DNA from: CAZGYE01 sp964530165
GTDB lineage: Bacteria > Planctomycetota > Planctomycetia > Planctomycetales > Planctomycetaceae
Length of the DNA: 23,871 bases
NCBI GenBank assembly: GCA_964530165.1
Contig: CAZGYE010000048.1
Coordinates: forward strand, 1-23,871
Direction: 5' to 3'
Numbering within the stretch: position 1 is the first letter of the stretch; each line of letters opens with the position of its first letter. The notes under the pieces were generated by a model. That model was given only the letters and a program-made list of their open reading frames with translations. It did no database searches and was not told the DNA's origin. A program made the position numbers and the translations under genes. Positions 21,963 through 23,871 of this stretch are shown in pieces.

Positions 21963-23871
21963 TCAGATGCGGTCGAGGCAGTCCGCCCAGCGGCCGATCT
22001 CGCGGACCTCTTCGGTCGGCGGATACTTGTGTGCGCGGGCTTTGATGGTTGTGAAGCTCACGGGAAACTTCATGCGGCGCAGCGCCTTCACCGTGGCCTG
22101 AACCGACCCGTAGGCGTTGTCTTTGTCGCCGCACACCAGATGGAACTGCAGACGAGAATCCGGTTTGTTCTCGCCGGGCCGAGTCCTCATTACCGCGGCA
22201 GCGGCCGCGACTCCTCGAAACGTTTCTCGAAACTTGAAAGCCAAGTGATAGGCGAAACGGCCGCCGCTGGAATAACCGTGCAGAAACACCCGGGCCGAAT
22301 CGATCGAGTACTGCTCGATAAATTGCTCAACGGCCGCTTTCACAAAGGTGGCTTCGTTCGGCTGAAAGCCGGCGAGCTTCTCCGCCTTCGGGGCCAAAAT
22401 GATGATGCCGCGCCGATCGCAAATCGCCTTCCAGTCCTCGAGCACGGCCGCTTCCATCGTATCGCCGTTGGGGTGGATCCAGACCATCAGAGCGTACTTG
22501 TAGGCCGGGTTATAGTCTTCCGGCACATAGGCCCAGTAGCTGTGTTCGTGAGCAGGCATCTCTTCGGTAAATCGGCCGGTCTTCGGCCCGTTTTCCTCAG
22601 CGTTTTTCTCCTCTTCAGCTTTGTCGTTGGAGTTGCCCTGTTTTTCCAGTTCCGCCGCTTGTTTGGGCGGCGGGATTGCAGCCGCATAGAGTTCCCCCGG
22701 AACGCTCTCCGGCAGCGAAGCGAGTGGTATCTCGACGGTCCTCCGGGCGCCGCCGCGCGTATACACGAGGCTCGCCGTCTCGTCTGGTCGTTGTCGGCTG
22801 ACCAGATTGGTCAGCGATGCGGCGTCCGTGACTTCCGCGTCGCCCAAACGGACGATGCGGTCCCGCGCCTTCAGCCCCGCCTTGGCAGCCGGGCTGTCGG
22901 GATAAACGTAGCGGACGCCCACTCCCGGCGGAGACTCGCGATCGGCGTCCTCGCGGGCCGGCAAAATCCCCAGGAAACCCGACTCGTAAGGCGCCAGCTC
23001 GGCGACAAGCGTGAGCTCTTTGCGAATCGTCTCTTTGTTCCGCGTGACGCTGACAACGATCTTCTCGCCGGCATACTTGTTGCCCAGCGCGTGCTTAACT
23101 TCCGCTTGACGGCCGACCTTCTTTCCATCGACTTCGATGATGACGTCGCCCGACTTCAGGCCGGCCTTTTCCGCCGGCGAGTTATAGCGGACTCGATCAA
23201 TGATCGGCTTGCCGCCCAGCGGATCGCGCGCCTCGAGCGTGATCCCCATCAAACCGGCTCTGAGGTCCTCGCCCGACTTCAGACGCTTCAGTGAGGCGTA
23301 GATATCTTCCAGGGGGATCGCGAACCCGATTCCCGAGTCGTACCACTCCACACCGGCCGTCGCGCCGCTGCCGCGCGGCGAGAGCGGAACCAAAACCCCC
23401 ATCACCTTTCCGTGCACGTCGACCAGCGGGCCGCCGTAATTCACCGGCGAGACCTTCGCGTCGGTTTGGACGGCTTTGCCCCAGATCCGGTTCAGAGCGC
23501 TCACGATGCCCACCGAGAGGCTCGGAAAGGAATTGCCGTAGGTGCGGCCCAAGGCAATCGACCACTGTCCCACGCGAAACGATTTCCTGTCAGCCGGCTG
23601 AGCAGGCGCCAAGTCCTTGGCGTCGATCTTCAACAGCGTCAGCATCTTGGACCGGTCGGAGGCCACGATTTTTGCCGGAAAACGCCGTCCGTCCGGCAAC
23701 TGGACCAGTATGGACGCCGGCTTGGATGCGAAGTTGAACGTGCTGGAAATGATGTAGCCGTCCTTGGAAACGACGACTCCCGTTGTCGGTCCCGTTCCCG
23801 TCAAGACGCGGCCGATCCGATCCAAGCCGCCCACCGTTTGGATGCGGACCACCGAGGGGTTGACCAATGCC
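21963..23871 (-). CDS. HtrA-like pseudoprotease / two PDZ / esterase fusion, 5' partial
   Basis: The gene enters from the right edge; its start and probable signal peptide lie outside. Residues below count from the TTG at 23867. Residues 1-195 align with the trypsin-like domain of HtrA/DegP (GVVVSKDGYI; GQWSIALG; SVGIVSALNR), but the catalytic positions look changed: His to F44 (STFNF for TNxHV), Asp to M75 (SKMLTLLKI for TDLAVLKI) and Ser to Y144 (VNYGGPLVD for GNSGGPLVN). Two PDZ domains follow, at about 205-290 (SPAEKAGLKSGDVIIEVDGK) and 297-382 (SPAAKAGLKARDRIVRLGD), then a charged linker (about 400-435). The last 200 residues are an alpha/beta-hydrolase esterase of depolymerase/LpqC-like type, with HGYSSGGRF (Ser533), a likely acid at D581 or D583, and a likely His613. 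It probably acts in the periplasm; the substrate is unknown. Confidence 0.88.
   Translation of the reverse strand, partial: ALVNPSVVRIQTVGGLDRIGRVLTGTGPTTGVVVSKDGYIISSTFNFASKPASILVQLPDGRRFPAKIVASDRSKMLTLLKIDAKDLAPAQPADRKSFRVGQWSIALGRTYGNSFPSLSVGIVSALNRIWGKAVQTDAKVSPVNYGGPLVDVHGKVMGVLVPLSPRGSGATAGVEWYDSGIGFAIPLEDIYASLKRLKSGEDLRAGLMGITLEARDPLGGKPIIDRVRYNSPAEKAGLKSGDVIIEVDGKKVGRQAEVKHALGNKYAGEKIVVSVTRNKETIRKELTLVAELAPYESGFLGILPAREDADRESPPGVGVRYVYPDSPAAKAGLKARDRIVRLGDAEVTDAASLTNLVSRQRPDETASLVYTRGGARRTVEIPLASLPESVPGELYAAAIPPPKQAAELEKQGNSNDKAEEEKNAEENGPKTGRFTEEMPAHEHSYWAYVPEDYNPAYKYALMVWIHPNGDTMEAAVLEDWKAICDRRGIIILAPKAEKLAGFQPNEATFVKAAVEQFIEQYSIDSARVFLHGYSSGGRFAYHLAFKFRETFRGVAAAAAVMRTRPGENKPDSRLQFHLVCGDKDNAYGSVQATVKALRRMKFPVSFTTIKARAHKYPPTEEVREIGRWADCLDRI

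Noticed and set aside
21776..22045. Small ORF of the QAFQPAV ... AGKPAPH type
   Set aside because: It is the translation of the palindromic repeat arms and the 78-bp element, then antisense to the esterase; not a real gene.
21516..23294. 592-codon ORF on the plus strand
   Set aside because: It is antisense to the HtrA/PDZ/esterase gene, whose domains are clearly recognisable; the long open frame is a by-product of high GC and codon bias.

Overview
The window is GC-rich bacterial DNA that most resembles a Planctomycetota genome (Pirellulales-like). This rests on very long exported proteins of unrecognised family, a ceramidase-like secreted protein, an HtrA/PDZ/esterase fusion, and many short palindromic repeat words that lie both between and inside genes. 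The assignment is inference; there is no rRNA or marker gene here to settle it.

Layout. Positions 1-314 are a 104-bp tandem array, followed by about 1.1 kb with no convincing gene except a possible small ORF at 699-1046. Then come folK (+), convergent and overlapping with a UbiB/ABC1-type kinase (-); a 1296-residue secreted, probably carbohydrate-active protein (-); and, divergent from it, a ceramidase-like secreted protein (+) followed closely by an inositol-monophosphatase family gene (+). From 10.8 to 21.6 kb two giant exported membrane proteins, here called A (1172 aa) and B (2442 aa), sit in tandem with an ATGA stop/start overlap. Beyond them lie a 5' remnant of uppP (-), a nested inverted-repeat element, and a 5'-truncated (by the window edge) HtrA-like/PDZ/PDZ/esterase fusion (-).

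Most notable: (1) Genes A and B carry five islands built from 7-nt repeats (CTCTCAA and TCGAGAG types) forming inverted repeats, all read through in frame as STLNSQ / RVESR peptides, plus several other palindromic words, often as 21-nt (7-codon) tandem units. (2) Protein B looks like two fused copies of the A architecture (signal peptide, large extracytoplasmic beta-rich part, C-terminal membrane helices). An internal signal-peptide-like segment starts at 17930, so the region falls into three units of about 1172, 1213 and 1229 residues. (3) The HtrA-like domain appears to have lost all three protease catalytic residues, while the fused esterase domain keeps a GxSxG elbow. (4) Small non-coding elements of REPIN-like architecture (two self-complementary arms in inverted orientation) recur at 2115-2172 (inside folK), 8239-8320 and 21774-21952; a separate 78-bp element occurs twice.

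Working picture: A and B are probably co-translated and co-exported and may act together at the cell envelope. Their function cannot be read from sequence. The housekeeping genes (folK, ubiB-like, suhB-like) are ordinary. The repeats suggest past mobilisation of short palindromic DNA, tolerated in coding regions when the frame stays open.
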